Positions 54,548 to 63,057 of a stretch of DNA of 64,000 bases are shown here, one piece after another. How positions within the stretch are numbered: position 1 is the first letter of the stretch; the number at the start of each line of letters is the position of its first letter. Both the position numbers and the translations under genes were made by a program. A model generated the notes under the pieces. The model ran no database searches. It was given only the letters and a program-made list of their open reading frames with translations, and was not told where the DNA came from. The stretch covers positions 186,001 to 250,000 of the forward strand of contig NZ_WHUG01000009.1 of assembly GCF_009380215.1 (NCBI RefSeq), in the 5' to 3' direction. This stretch comes from Rugamonas aquatica (lineage in GTDB: Bacteria > Pseudomonadota > Gammaproteobacteria > Burkholderiales > Burkholderiaceae_D).

Positions 54548-55096
54548 TCAGGGGTAACATTTTTCATAAGAGACCAAGGGCATAGCCATCACCACACCGA
54601 TGGGATCGCCGCCAGCGCCCAAACAGTTGACATCGGCGCCGCAGTAGGTCAGTACGGATTGCGTATTGGACATGTCCATTTGCAGAGCCAGCATGGCCGA
54701 CAGCAAGGACTTGCCCGCAGTGGCGGCCGCCATCCCGTTCAGCGGCGCCATCAGGCCGGTAAACTTTCCCGCATCGACCTTGCCGGCGCCAAAAAAGCGC
54801 CCTGCCACCGTGTTCACAACCCAGCAGTCGTCCTTGTAATTGAACGGCGGCGCGCTGCCAGTGGACTGGACGATCACGGTCGGTGGTTGCGTCATCGCGC
54901 TCTGATTGGCTTTTGCCACCGCACCGGTGGGATTCTGGACAATGTCGTAGCTGCCGCCACCGTTCAGTGCCTGTACTTGCACACTGCCATTGTTGCTGAT
55001 CTTGCCGACGCTCCAAGCCCAGGCAGGGCCAGTGGCGGCCCATGCGCCCGTTGAGCACAGCGCGGCCAGCAAGGCCGCCGTCAGTTTGCTTTTCAT
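54548..55096 (-). CDS. Secreted protein of the pilus operon, unknown
   Basis: 182 aa with a clear signal peptide (KLTAALLAALCSTGAWA) and a mature part rich in Gly, Asn and Thr with four Cys, which may form disulfide bonds. Its start overlaps the upstream gene's stop by 4 nt. Possibly an extracellular or periplasmic pilus component. No family recognised. Confidence 0.65.
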   Translation of the reverse strand: MKSKLTAALLAALCSTGAWAATGPAWAWSVGKISNNGSVQVQALNGGGSYDIVQNPTGAVAKANQSAMTQPPTVIVQSTGSAPPFNYKDDCWVVNTVAGRFFGAGKVDAGKFTGLMAPLNGMAAATAGKSLLSAMLALQMDMSNTQSVLTYCGADVNCLGAGGDPIGVVMAMPLVSYEKCYP

Positions 55097-55656
55097 TCTT
55101 TGTTCCCTTTCACTTTATTCCAAAGATGTGTTGCGAAAACCCGATCCACGATATTGGTCGGGGGATTGGGGTCGGGCACCGCCATGTCGGCGCTCACCAG
55201 CGCCAGATTCAAGGGTGTGCCTTCGATCCAGATAACCGCCGCGTCGCCGTACAGTTCGACGCGAGCGTCCATTTGCCGCTTTTCCTTGATCAGGGCCGCC
55301 TCGCCCTGCAAATCGGTGACGCGGATATTCGCCAGTTTGACCTTGCGCGCGACAAACACCTGATTCTCCGGCACCGAAATCAGCACCGCACCGTCGCCAT
55401 CGGCACCGGTCACGAAACCGTAGTGCACCTGCGGCGACAGCGCCACGCCCGCCCCCAGGCCCGCCCTGGTCTCCCAGTACATGGCACCACAGGCGGCGCG
55501 GCCGCGATCTCGCAGCGCCATTAACCCCATGGCCCGTGTCGCGTCGTTGTCCGGCACCGCCACCACCATCGCGCTGACAAGCACCGCCATCGCCACCGCC
55601 GTCACACCGCGGTAGAGCGCGGGGTGCTCGTATTTAAAATCCTCCCAGTCAGGCAT
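55093..55656 (-). CDS. Inner-membrane protein of the pilus operon, unknown
   Basis: 187 aa with one N-terminal transmembrane helix (about 18-34, VTAVAMAVLVSAMVVAVP) and a periplasmic part of mixed strands. It is located between the PilP-like and the secreted-protein genes, so it probably belongs to the assembly platform. Confidence 0.6.
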   Translation of the reverse strand: MPDWEDFKYEHPALYRGVTAVAMAVLVSAMVVAVPDNDATRAMGLMALRDRGRAACGAMYWETRAGLGAGVALSPQVHYGFVTGADGDGAVLISVPENQVFVARKVKLANIRVTDLQGEAALIKEKRQMDARVELYGDAAVIWIEGTPLNLALVSADMAVPDPNPPTNIVDRVFATHLWNKVKGNKE

Positions 55657-55663
55657 GCCGGCC

Positions 55664-56173
55664 TCACAGTGAAAGTTCTATCCTGCGCGCGCCATGTACA
55701 ATGAACACGGATTTCGGCCCCAGCCGCTCCAACACCGGGATGATTTGTTTACCGTGCAGCGGATACTCGAAATCCGTGACGCCCTCGCCAACCCGGTAAA
55801 ATTTGCCATTGATAAAAGCCCCCGACGCCGTGATGCTGTCCAGCACCAGCCGACTGGCCAGCAGCGCGGCGTAGTCTGGTTGCGCCGTTGGCGCCGGCGA
55901 CTCGGCAACGGCCGGCGCCGCCTTGAACAGTTGCTCCACCGAGCCCTCGGCCGTGACCTCGCCGCCGCGCTCACTGCTGGCTACCCACACGGGGAAGAGT
56001 TTCTTGACGTCCAGCGCCGTCTGCACATCCTGCTTGCTGGCCATGCGTTTGATGGGCAGCCCGGCCAGGTTGACGTTGACGTACTCGGCCAGCGACCAGA
56101 TGCCAAAGATGGTCAACGCATATAGCGCGACGAGAACGGCGGACCAATTGCCCAGTTTTGCCTTGTTAAACAT
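55664..56173 (-). CDS. PilP/GspC-like pilus assembly protein
   Basis: 169 aa from ATG 56173, which overlaps the upstream stop (TAATG). One N-terminal transmembrane helix (about 10-30), a Pro/Ala-rich linker, and a C-terminal domain ending VFIVHGARRIELSL, similar in layout to PilP and GspC homology regions, which contact the secretin. The call rests on layout and position. Confidence 0.6.
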   Translation of the reverse strand: MFNKAKLGNWSAVLVALYALTIFGIWSLAEYVNVNLAGLPIKRMASKQDVQTALDVKKLFPVWVASSERGGEVTAEGSVEQLFKAAPAVAESPAPTAQPDYAALLASRLVLDSITASGAFINGKFYRVGEGVTDFEYPLHGKQIIPVLERLGPKSVFIVHGARRIELSL

Positions 56174-56709
56174 TATTCGCTCCGGAAAAGAAGACACAAC
56201 TCGCCCAGCTTCGCCTGCGGCACCTCTTTCTCGCCGACGATGCTGACGTTATCGACCACCACGTCAGCCCGGTGGGCAAGCTTGTCGAGGCCACGTAACA
56301 GCGCGTCATAACTGCCCGCCTCCACCACAAAATGTTCCGCAGCCGTGCCCAGGCACAGCTTGGTTAGCCCGAGCTCGATATTGTTGGCCTTGAGCTGCTC
56401 GGCCGTCTTGAGCACCAGCGTATCGGTGCTGGCGCGCAAACCATAGGCCGGCAAGTCCATCAGTGCCACCAGCGACAACATGTCTGGAATGGTCGATGCG
56501 GCGCGATAGGTTTTCCCCCAGCGTTCCTGTGTGCCGGCCAACGCCAGGTAGCTATGCTTCCAACGCACCACCGAATCAGTGATGGCGTTCTGCTCTTTTG
56601 CCTTCGCCGCCAGCGTCGCGTACCCCTTGAGACCGGCCTGCGTCAGCACCAGCGCCAGCGACAGCGACAGCAAGGTCAACAGCAAACTGCGGTTCGCCAC
56701 TTTATGCAT
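56173..56709 (-). CDS. PilO/GspM-like pilus assembly protein
   Basis: 178 aa from ATG 56709 with GGAGG ahead, overlapping the previous gene by 8 bp. One transmembrane helix (about 8-30), a coiled region and a small C-terminal domain. This is the architecture and position of PilO/GspM, which bridges the inner membrane platform and PilN/PilP. Confidence 0.6.
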   Translation of the reverse strand: MHKVANRSLLLTLLSLSLALVLTQAGLKGYATLAAKAKEQNAITDSVVRWKHSYLALAGTQERWGKTYRAASTIPDMLSLVALMDLPAYGLRASTDTLVLKTAEQLKANNIELGLTKLCLGTAAEHFVVEAGSYDALLRGLDKLAHRADVVVDNVSIVGEKEVPQAKLGELCLLFRSE

Positions 56710-57844
56710 GGTTGAACCCCTCCAAAATAAAAATACGCCGCTTGCCATCGTCCGACCACCCCTGGCGCGCCAGACGCATGTCCATGCCGGTGTTGGCCGC
56801 TACCTGCTCCATCAGCGCCTTGCCCTGCTCCATCGCAGAGCGCGCCTCAAGCGGCACCGATACGCGCAGCCACACATCCGGCGGGCGCTCGGCGCCGGAT
56901 GTCGCGGAGGCCGCCGCGGCCGGCAGCCGGATTTCGATGATCTTCAACTGCGCGATCCCGCCCACGCCCACCACCAGGCTGCGCGCCTTTTCCACCATCG
57001 ATACCTGGGCCCGCGCATCGTCGAGAAAAAAGCGGCGCTGCTGGATCGTATCGATCAAACCGCTATTCAGCCCGCCTTTGCCGGTGACTATAGGATCGGC
57101 CACCTCGCGCTCATAAAATGTGGTGGCGGCGTGATATTCGCTCCAGCCTTTACCGATGGCGCCGCCGCAGACCAGCACGCCGGCCGCCACCAGCGCGGCT
57201 GGCGTCAGACGACCGCCCCCCCTTTCCTGTGCGTGCAAGGCCAAGGGCCGGAACACCAGCTTGTGGAACAACTCGCTGCCCAGGTAGGCGATTTGCGGAA
57301 AATGCTCGCCGAACGGCGCCAGCGGCGCCGCCTGGACCACCTTGTACCCGGGTTTTTGCAGCGCGTAATCGTCCAGCAACGAGGCCAGCATGGCCTGAAA
57401 GTGCGGCACGCTGCGCGCCGGCAGCGACTTGTTCTCATAGCCGACAAAGCGGCCTTCCTCAAACACAAAAACATCCAGCGTGGTCTCGCTGGGGCCTTCG
57501 GCGCCGCCGATCAACAACACCTTGCCGCGGCTCGCCAGCCCCCACCGCAGGTAGGCGTCAATCGCCAGGGCGAAACGCACCCCCTTGGCGGCAGCCTGCA
57601 CCACCGCTTGGTCCACCGCCACATGTACCCTGGGTGGATCCTTGGCCAACCAGCCTGCCACCCCTTCGACTCCCTTGCGCGGCACCAGTTTCAAATACCC
57701 CGCGGCCGGCACATCGCGCGCTGAGACAAACACCGCCGCACCAACCAGCAGCGCCTTGTTGCGCGCCACGCCAGCCAGATGAGCACTGCTCGATACGAAC
57801 GACCAAGGCGCCTGCACGCGCCGGCCTTTGCCAAACATAGCCAT
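56702..57844 (-). CDS. PilM/PilN-like (GspL-type) fused assembly protein
   Basis: 380 aa. The N-terminal ~200 residues are soluble and mixed (VLLIGGAEGPSETTLDVFVF), a single hydrophobic helix lies near 213-230 (LTPAALVAAGVLVCGGA) and a periplasmic ferredoxin-like part follows, with a VWLRVSVPLEARSAMEQG strand/helix. This one-piece cytoplasmic-TM-periplasmic layout resembles GspL and PilM/PilN fusions of type IVb systems. The nucleotide-binding motifs of PilM are not obvious. Confidence 0.6.
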   Translation of the reverse strand: MAMFGKGRRVQAPWSFVSSSAHLAGVARNKALLVGAAVFVSARDVPAAGYLKLVPRKGVEGVAGWLAKDPPRVHVAVDQAVVQAAAKGVRFALAIDAYLRWGLASRGKVLLIGGAEGPSETTLDVFVFEEGRFVGYENKSLPARSVPHFQAMLASLLDDYALQKPGYKVVQAAPLAPFGEHFPQIAYLGSELFHKLVFRPLALHAQERGGGRLTPAALVAAGVLVCGGAIGKGWSEYHAATTFYEREVADPIVTGKGGLNSGLIDTIQQRRFFLDDARAQVSMVEKARSLVVGVGGIAQLKIIEIRLPAAAASATSGAERPPDVWLRVSVPLEARSAMEQGKALMEQVAANTGMDMRLARQGWSDDGKRRIFILEGFNHA

Positions 57845-57848
57845 CTCT

Positions 57849-58886
57849 CTATCCTTTCATCGCATCAGCCAGCGCAATGCCGAGCTGTATGTAGTATGCG
57901 GCCAGCGGCCCGACGATCAACACCGCCGAGACGAACAGCGCGATCACGTTGGCAAACCACAGCGCCACCTTGAGTTTTTCCTTGCCGTGCTTGAGCATGG
58001 CGCGCGCCGCCCGCAATAATTCAACGTCCAGCCGTCCCGTCTCTTCGGCAATCAGAAAGGCATTGCCGATGTAGAAGGGCCAGGTACGGCGGCTGTCACC
58101 GTCGGGCTGCCGGTCGGGATCGGCAGCATCGCCGAGGCCGCGCACTACGGCCTCGACCGACATGCGGCGCATGCCCTCCCGCAGCGACGGCGGCAGGGCC
58201 GCACTGGTCATATCGAGTCCCTCCGTCACCGGTATGCTGCCAGTGGCGTCCATCAGGGCCATGTAGTGCGCCCAGATGCCAAACGCGATATGGCGCAGCG
58301 CGTCGCCGACCACCGGCGCATTCAGCATCAGATCGGCCACCTTGCTGCGGTTGTCGGCCTGCGACAGCCAATAGGCGGCGGCGCCGGCCAGGCCGCCGCC
58401 GCCCAACAGCATGCCCAGCCAATGCTGCGCCACCATGCCGCTCATCCAGGTCGACAACTCAAACACGAAACCATGGTTGCCCACGCCCAGTGAGCTCGAC
58501 AGCGCCGGGATCACCTTCACCATAAAAAACACAAAGACCGCGAGACCGAGCGCACCGAAACCGACCGGATACGCCAGTTCGCTCATCAACTTATACATTT
58601 CCCGCTGCAACTCGACAGTCGCTTCGATCCGCTCCAGCACCACCGGCAGCGTGCCGCTCTCTTCCCCTGCCCGGACCACGCTCACCAGCGTGGCCGGCCA
58701 TACCCGACCCAGGAAGGACGACAGCGTCTGGCCGGCCGAGGCCCCCTGCGCCACCTCGCGCCAAAACGCCGCGTAGGCCGGCTGAAACCGCGCCATGCGC
58801 TCGGTGGCCGCCAACACCGGCACGCCCGCCGATAGCTGGTTGCCCAGGGCGGCGGCGGCGGCCTGGATTTCCTTAAGATTCATCAT
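57849..58886 (-). CDS. Pilus inner-membrane platform protein, GspF/PilC family
   Basis: 345 aa with two T2SSF repeats. Three or four hydrophobic segments (about 125-150, 165-190, 312-335) and typical motifs: SFLGRVWPATLVSVVRAGEE, SGTLPVVLERIEATVELQ and ETGRLDVELLRAARAMLKHG. The protein forms the platform that the assembly ATPase turns. It overlaps the ATPase gene by 4 nt. Confidence 0.93.
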   Translation of the reverse strand: MMNLKEIQAAAAALGNQLSAGVPVLAATERMARFQPAYAAFWREVAQGASAGQTLSSFLGRVWPATLVSVVRAGEESGTLPVVLERIEATVELQREMYKLMSELAYPVGFGALGLAVFVFFMVKVIPALSSSLGVGNHGFVFELSTWMSGMVAQHWLGMLLGGGGLAGAAAYWLSQADNRSKVADLMLNAPVVGDALRHIAFGIWAHYMALMDATGSIPVTEGLDMTSAALPPSLREGMRRMSVEAVVRGLGDAADPDRQPDGDSRRTWPFYIGNAFLIAEETGRLDVELLRAARAMLKHGKEKLKVALWFANVIALFVSAVLIVGPLAAYYIQLGIALADAMKG

Positions 58887-61282
58887 TGGATCGCATCCCC
58901 TAACTCAATGCGGCCTGCGCGCACCAGCGCCATGGCCGAGCTGAACAGTGTCGCGGTGCGGGCGCCGGCAATGACGTCGCGCCGGTTTTCTCCGTCGGCG
59001 CCGATGACAGCCCCGCCCAGCATGCCAAACATGGCGTTCTTGACGCGCCGCGTCACTGGCAAAACCTCATTTATGGGCAGGATATGGGCAACGCCGCTGT
59101 GGGCGCAATGCTTGCAGCCGCCGGGCGTGATGTGCATTGTGCGCTCCGGCAGCGGCTCGTCCAGGCTCTTAAAGTCGCAGTAGGCGGCGAACAGCTCGGC
59201 CTCCTCCTGCGTCGGCGCATGCAAGCTGCCGCAGTGCGGGCAGACATCGCGCACCATGTCCTGGGCGACGATCAGCGACAGCGCTTCGATGAACTGGTAG
59301 CGCTTGTTTGGATCGAGCATCTGCGCCACGCTGTCGTAGCCCAGCATGGCATCGTTGGCGTGCGTGGTGGAAAACACCAGGTGGCCCGAGATGGCCGCCG
59401 TGACGGCCGCGTTGGCGGTCACCGCGCCCAGGATCTCGCCGACAAAAATGACGTCGGGGTCATGCCGTTTGAATGCCTCTAGGTAGCGGTCGAACGCGTC
59501 TTCCATGGTGGCCGGCACATTGACCTGGGTGACCCCGCGCAGCAGACGCTCGACCGGCTTCTCCAGGGACAGGCGTTTGCGACTACGGCCGAAATGCCGG
59601 TAGTTTTCTTCCAGCGCGCCGCCCACCGTGGTGCTTTTTCCCGTATTGGTACCGCCCACCACCAGAATGAAACCTTTGCTCATCTTGGCGGCGGCGGCGA
59701 TCTGCGCCCGCACCTTGGCGTCGAGCTGCAACCTCTCCAACTGGATGGTGGCCTCGGTGCGCGCCATCAACCGGATACTGACCGACATCAGGTACTCGCC
59801 CGGCTGGTTCATCGGAATGAACGACAGACGCATCTCGGCGTCGCCGGCGATCGAGCGGTAGATGATGTTGCCATCACGCGGTTCCCGCACCTTGGCCAGG
59901 TTGGGGTTGGCCCCCGACTTGGCCAGCAGGAAATCAACGATCTTGCCGGCCTCCTCGACTGACAGGCGCTCGGCCACCGGACACGGTACCATGTCCCGCA
60001 GACGGCGCATCTCGACCACCGAGCCAGCCCCGCGCTCGGGCGAAATGGCAACGTCCGTCACTTGGTGGGACAGCGCGTGGTCGAGGATGCGCGCCATCAT
60101 CCGCTCGGCCTTGTCGACCGCGTTGGCGCCATACCACATCGCCACAATATTGCTTTCGCTCTGTACATCCTTGCCCTTGGCGATGGCCAGCCGGGCGATC
60201 ACATGGTCACGCTTGCCCACCGCGACCAACAAATTGTCTTCCGCACCGCCCAGTCCGGCATTTTTTCGGATGACATCGTTCATCCGTTCTTCCAGGCCGC
60301 CCGTGGCATAGCGCAGCATATCGCCATAGGCTGAAAACACCAGCACCACGGTCTTATCCTCGATCAGCATCAGCGCGGCGTCCAACTCGTAGCATTTGGC
60401 CAGCACCGCCGGGTCCTGCATGGCGGCATGCGGCGCCAGCAAATCCAGCGACTCATAGTAGGCGTAGCTGGTGCGCAGCGCCATGACCTTCTCGATCTGC
60501 GAGCGCACCCCGGGGTCCGACTGCGCGAACCACTCCAGCGTGCGCATGCCGCTCGGCTTGTGCTCCTGTAACGCGACCAACTGGACTTTGCTCAGCAGCC
60601 CAAGTTCCACCAACGCCTCGCCGTCGTCGCACTGGCGCAAACGGGCCGCGAGGCTGGCGAGCGCCAAGATCTCGCGTCCCGCCAGCGTCCAGCCCCACTG
60701 GCGCGCGATGGCGGCATGCGCCTCCGCGCCTTCGCCTTCGCCGGCGCTCTGCCGCGCGGCGCGGACTTGCTCGGGCGGGCCCAAGGCCGACAATGGCGCC
60801 AGCGCAGCGCTGCCGCCGCGCTCCGCCTCGGCGTGGCGTCGCAGGTCGGCGAAGGTGGCAAACACCAGTACGGCGCGCTGGTCATCGGTCAGCATCAGCG
60901 CCGCGTCGAACTCCTCGCACTCCGCCCGCACCGGGCCGTCACGCATCGCCCGGTGTGGCGTCAGCCATGCCAGCGACTCGTAATACGCATGGCCGGCGCG
61001 CAGCGCCAGCGCCTTCTGCGCGGCGGTGCGCAGGCCGGAATCGGTTTGCCCCAGCCACTCCAGCGCGCCAATGCCGGCCGGCTTGCGCTGCAGCCGGCGT
61101 TGCAACTCGTCGGCCTCCAGCAAGCCCATCTCCACCAGCGACTCGCCACCGCCGCAACGCCTCAGGCGCACGGCCAGCGCGGCCAGCTCCAGCACCGCGC
61201 CACTGGCCGCGCTCCACCCCCACTCGCGGGCGAGCGCCGCCGACGCCTCGTGCCCCACATTGACATACTCCATAGCGTTCAT
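58883..61282 (-). CDS. Pilus assembly ATPase, GspE/PilQ type, with duplicated N-domain
   Basis: 799 aa from ATG 61282 (AGGAAAGG). The C-terminal half is a type II/IV secretion ATPase: Walker A GGTNTGKS (543-550), Asp-box VIFVGEILG, His-box GHLVFSTTHANDA and a zinc tetracysteine site (CPHC near 681-684 and CKHC near 723-726). The N-terminal 330 residues are two tandem copies of one ~140-residue domain (about 12-150 and 188-327; REWGWS...ALEWLGQTDSG versus RQWGWT...TLEWFAQSDPG), MshEN-like in position. Family members usually have one such domain, or two diverged ones; here the copies are about half identical. It powers pilus extension. Confidence 0.92.
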   Translation of the reverse strand: MNAMEYVNVGHEASAALAREWGWSAASGAVLELAALAVRLRRCGGGESLVEMGLLEADELQRRLQRKPAGIGALEWLGQTDSGLRTAAQKALALRAGHAYYESLAWLTPHRAMRDGPVRAECEEFDAALMLTDDQRAVLVFATFADLRRHAEAERGGSAALAPLSALGPPEQVRAARQSAGEGEGAEAHAAIARQWGWTLAGREILALASLAARLRQCDDGEALVELGLLSKVQLVALQEHKPSGMRTLEWFAQSDPGVRSQIEKVMALRTSYAYYESLDLLAPHAAMQDPAVLAKCYELDAALMLIEDKTVVLVFSAYGDMLRYATGGLEERMNDVIRKNAGLGGAEDNLLVAVGKRDHVIARLAIAKGKDVQSESNIVAMWYGANAVDKAERMMARILDHALSHQVTDVAISPERGAGSVVEMRRLRDMVPCPVAERLSVEEAGKIVDFLLAKSGANPNLAKVREPRDGNIIYRSIAGDAEMRLSFIPMNQPGEYLMSVSIRLMARTEATIQLERLQLDAKVRAQIAAAAKMSKGFILVVGGTNTGKSTTVGGALEENYRHFGRSRKRLSLEKPVERLLRGVTQVNVPATMEDAFDRYLEAFKRHDPDVIFVGEILGAVTANAAVTAAISGHLVFSTTHANDAMLGYDSVAQMLDPNKRYQFIEALSLIVAQDMVRDVCPHCGSLHAPTQEEAELFAAYCDFKSLDEPLPERTMHITPGGCKHCAHSGVAHILPINEVLPVTRRVKNAMFGMLGGAVIGADGENRRDVIAGARTATLFSSAMALVRAGRIELGDAIQ

Positions 61283-61292
61283 CGTCCTTTCC

Positions 61293-62108
61293 CTACATCG
61301 TGAAGCCAGCGGCCACCACCAACGGCGTGCCTGCGGCATTCACTAACGGTGTTTCACTGATCAACGAGACGGCCTGGTCAGACGTGAACGCCAGCCCCAC
61401 CGCCCCGCCCCACGCGTCAAACAAATCCTCGCAACCGAGCGGCACGCCGCGCCACACATACACGTCGCGACAGCCGGCCGCGCCACCGCCGTAGCCGACC
61501 AGCGCCGCCAGCGTGTAGCTGGTGCCGGCGGCCAGCGCGATGCCGGCATGGTCCCTGGCCGGGAACGCCCCCTGCGACGAATAGGAGTCGCCCAGCTTTT
61601 GCAGGGTGCGCCGCAGCCGCGCCCGTTCGTTGCTGACGGCATCGTTCATGCCCTGGCGCGTCTCCTTGCGGAACCAGACGCTGTTGCTAGCGCCACACCA
61701 GCTGGCCGCGGTCGCAAACCCGCCCGCGCCGCACGCGTTGACGGCCAGATAGTCGGCGCGGCTGCGGCCTTGGGATGGATCGACCGCGTACGCCACCATC
61801 CGCTGGTAGCGCCAGACGCCGTCCGTCAGCATCGCGCTGAGCGCATACCCCTGCCAAGCGGACAGCAGCGACCGGACCTGTTCGTAGCCTGGCGTTTGCG
61901 TCAGCGCCGCCAAGCCGCCTCCGGGCGGCTCGGCCGGGTAGGCGCCGCGCTCCAGATAGTACTGTTCCAGATGTTCCGCCAACAGCACCAGCTGGGTGCG
62001 TTGGGCGTTGGCCCGGTACGCGCGCATCAAATCAAAATTCTGTCCGGCCTGCACGGACAGCGCCGAGGCCAGCGCCAACAGCATCGCGGAAACAACGATG
62101 GCGTACAT
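61293..62108 (-). CDS. Pilin-like membrane-anchored protein
   Basis: 271 aa with an N-terminal hydrophobic helix (AIVVSAMLLALASALSV) and a large exported part with two Cys pairs. It lacks the Gly|x-x-x-x-Glu cleavage site of true prepilins. It lies in the pilin block of the operon with 2- and 10-bp gaps; a minor pilin or adhesin role is plausible. Confidence 0.6.
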   Translation of the reverse strand: MYAIVVSAMLLALASALSVQAGQNFDLMRAYRANAQRTQLVLLAEHLEQYYLERGAYPAEPPGGGLAALTQTPGYEQVRSLLSAWQGYALSAMLTDGVWRYQRMVAYAVDPSQGRSRADYLAVNACGAGGFATAASWCGASNSVWFRKETRQGMNDAVSNERARLRRTLQKLGDSYSSQGAFPARDHAGIALAAGTSYTLAALVGYGGGAAGCRDVYVWRGVPLGCEDLFDAWGGAVGLAFTSDQAVSLISETPLVNAAGTPLVVAAGFTM

Positions 62109-62110
62109 GC

Positions 62111-62371
62111 TTACCGTAGCCTCAAAAGCGCGGCGTTGGCGGCGGCGGGGCTGGCCTCGCCACCACGCATCACCGACCAGCCGACGATGCCGTAATCGGC
62201 GTTGCGGCCGCTGGTTGCTGGCGCAGGCACGGTGATTTGCGCCAGCAACTCAGCGTCGTGAAGCGCGACGCTGGCGAACCACACGCCCAGCACCAGCAAC
62301 ATCACCATTCCCGTCAGCTCGACCAGGGAGGCGCCGCCTTGTCCGGCACGCCCTGCATATTCATGTCTCAT
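62111..62371 (-). CDS. Small prepilin-like protein
   Basis: 86 aa. GQGGASLVELTGMVMLLVLG has the prepilin peptidase site (Gly then Ala, with Glu at +5) and the N-terminal hydrophobic helix. It is short for a pilin and may be a minor or initiating subunit. Confidence 0.7.
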   Translation of the reverse strand: MRHEYAGRAGQGGASLVELTGMVMLLVLGVWFASVALHDAELLAQITVPAPATSGRNADYGIVGWSVMRGGEASPAAANAALLRLR

Positions 62372-62434
62372 GGTTTATCCCAAGTGTAGGTGGCCGCCCG
62401 CGGCATCGCGGGCGGAGGAGGAAACCGCAGCCGC

Positions 62435-63031
62435 TTACAGCTGACGGAAGATTGTCACACTGCGCAGGCCGCCGGCAGAGGCGCCATACTGGACAACGCC
62501 GTTCGTCGTGTCGGTTGCCGCCGCGTTGGCCGGCGTGGTGCCGGAGCCGAATTTGACCACCAGCGCCGCCACCACCGAGTCGGGCACGTTGTCAAACTTG
62601 AAGCTGTGCGGCTGCGCGCCGCCCCCGGCCATCGTCACGGCAAAGTTCGAGATCTTGTAGTTGGCGCCCTCACCTTGGGCCACATCGGACAGCGGTGTTA
62701 TACCAGCCTGCGCCCAGGCGTTGGGATAGCTGGTACTGACCTTGGTCGGGCCGCCGGTCAGCACATCGAGCAGGGTGGTGGCGCCGGCGCCGCCGGCGGG
62801 CAGCGTACTGGCCGTCGCGTCCGATGAGGTGCCGGCCGCCTGCGCCAGCAAGACCGCGTTCTGCGACAGCTTGCTGGCCGCCTCGTACATCGCCTGCGCC
62901 TTGGCGCTGTCGGTGATGCCGGCATTGCTGAACGATTTAGCTCCGACGATGGCCAACAGGCCCACCACCACCACCACTATGATCAGTTCGATCAGAGTGA
63001 CACCACTTTGACGCTTATAAGTTCCACGCAT
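62435..63031 (-). CDS. Major type IVb pilin
   Basis: 198 aa from ATG 63031 (GGAGA ahead). The leader MRGTYKRQSG is followed by VTLIELIIVVVVVGLLAIVG, with cleavage after Gly10 and Glu at +5. The mature part is Ala/Thr/Gly-rich, 188 residues, with the beta-strand-rich C-terminal region of TcpA/PilS-type pilins. The usual two C-terminal Cys are absent, which is unusual for a type IV pilin. Confidence 0.85.
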   Translation of the reverse strand: MRGTYKRQSGVTLIELIIVVVVVGLLAIVGAKSFSNAGITDSAKAQAMYEAASKLSQNAVLLAQAAGTSSDATASTLPAGGAGATTLLDVLTGGPTKVSTSYPNAWAQAGITPLSDVAQGEGANYKISNFAVTMAGGGAQPHSFKFDNVPDSVVAALVVKFGSGTTPANAAATDTTNGVVQYGASAGGLRSVTIFRQL

Positions 63032-63057
63032 TTTCAATCTCCAAAAAGGTTCAGGTT

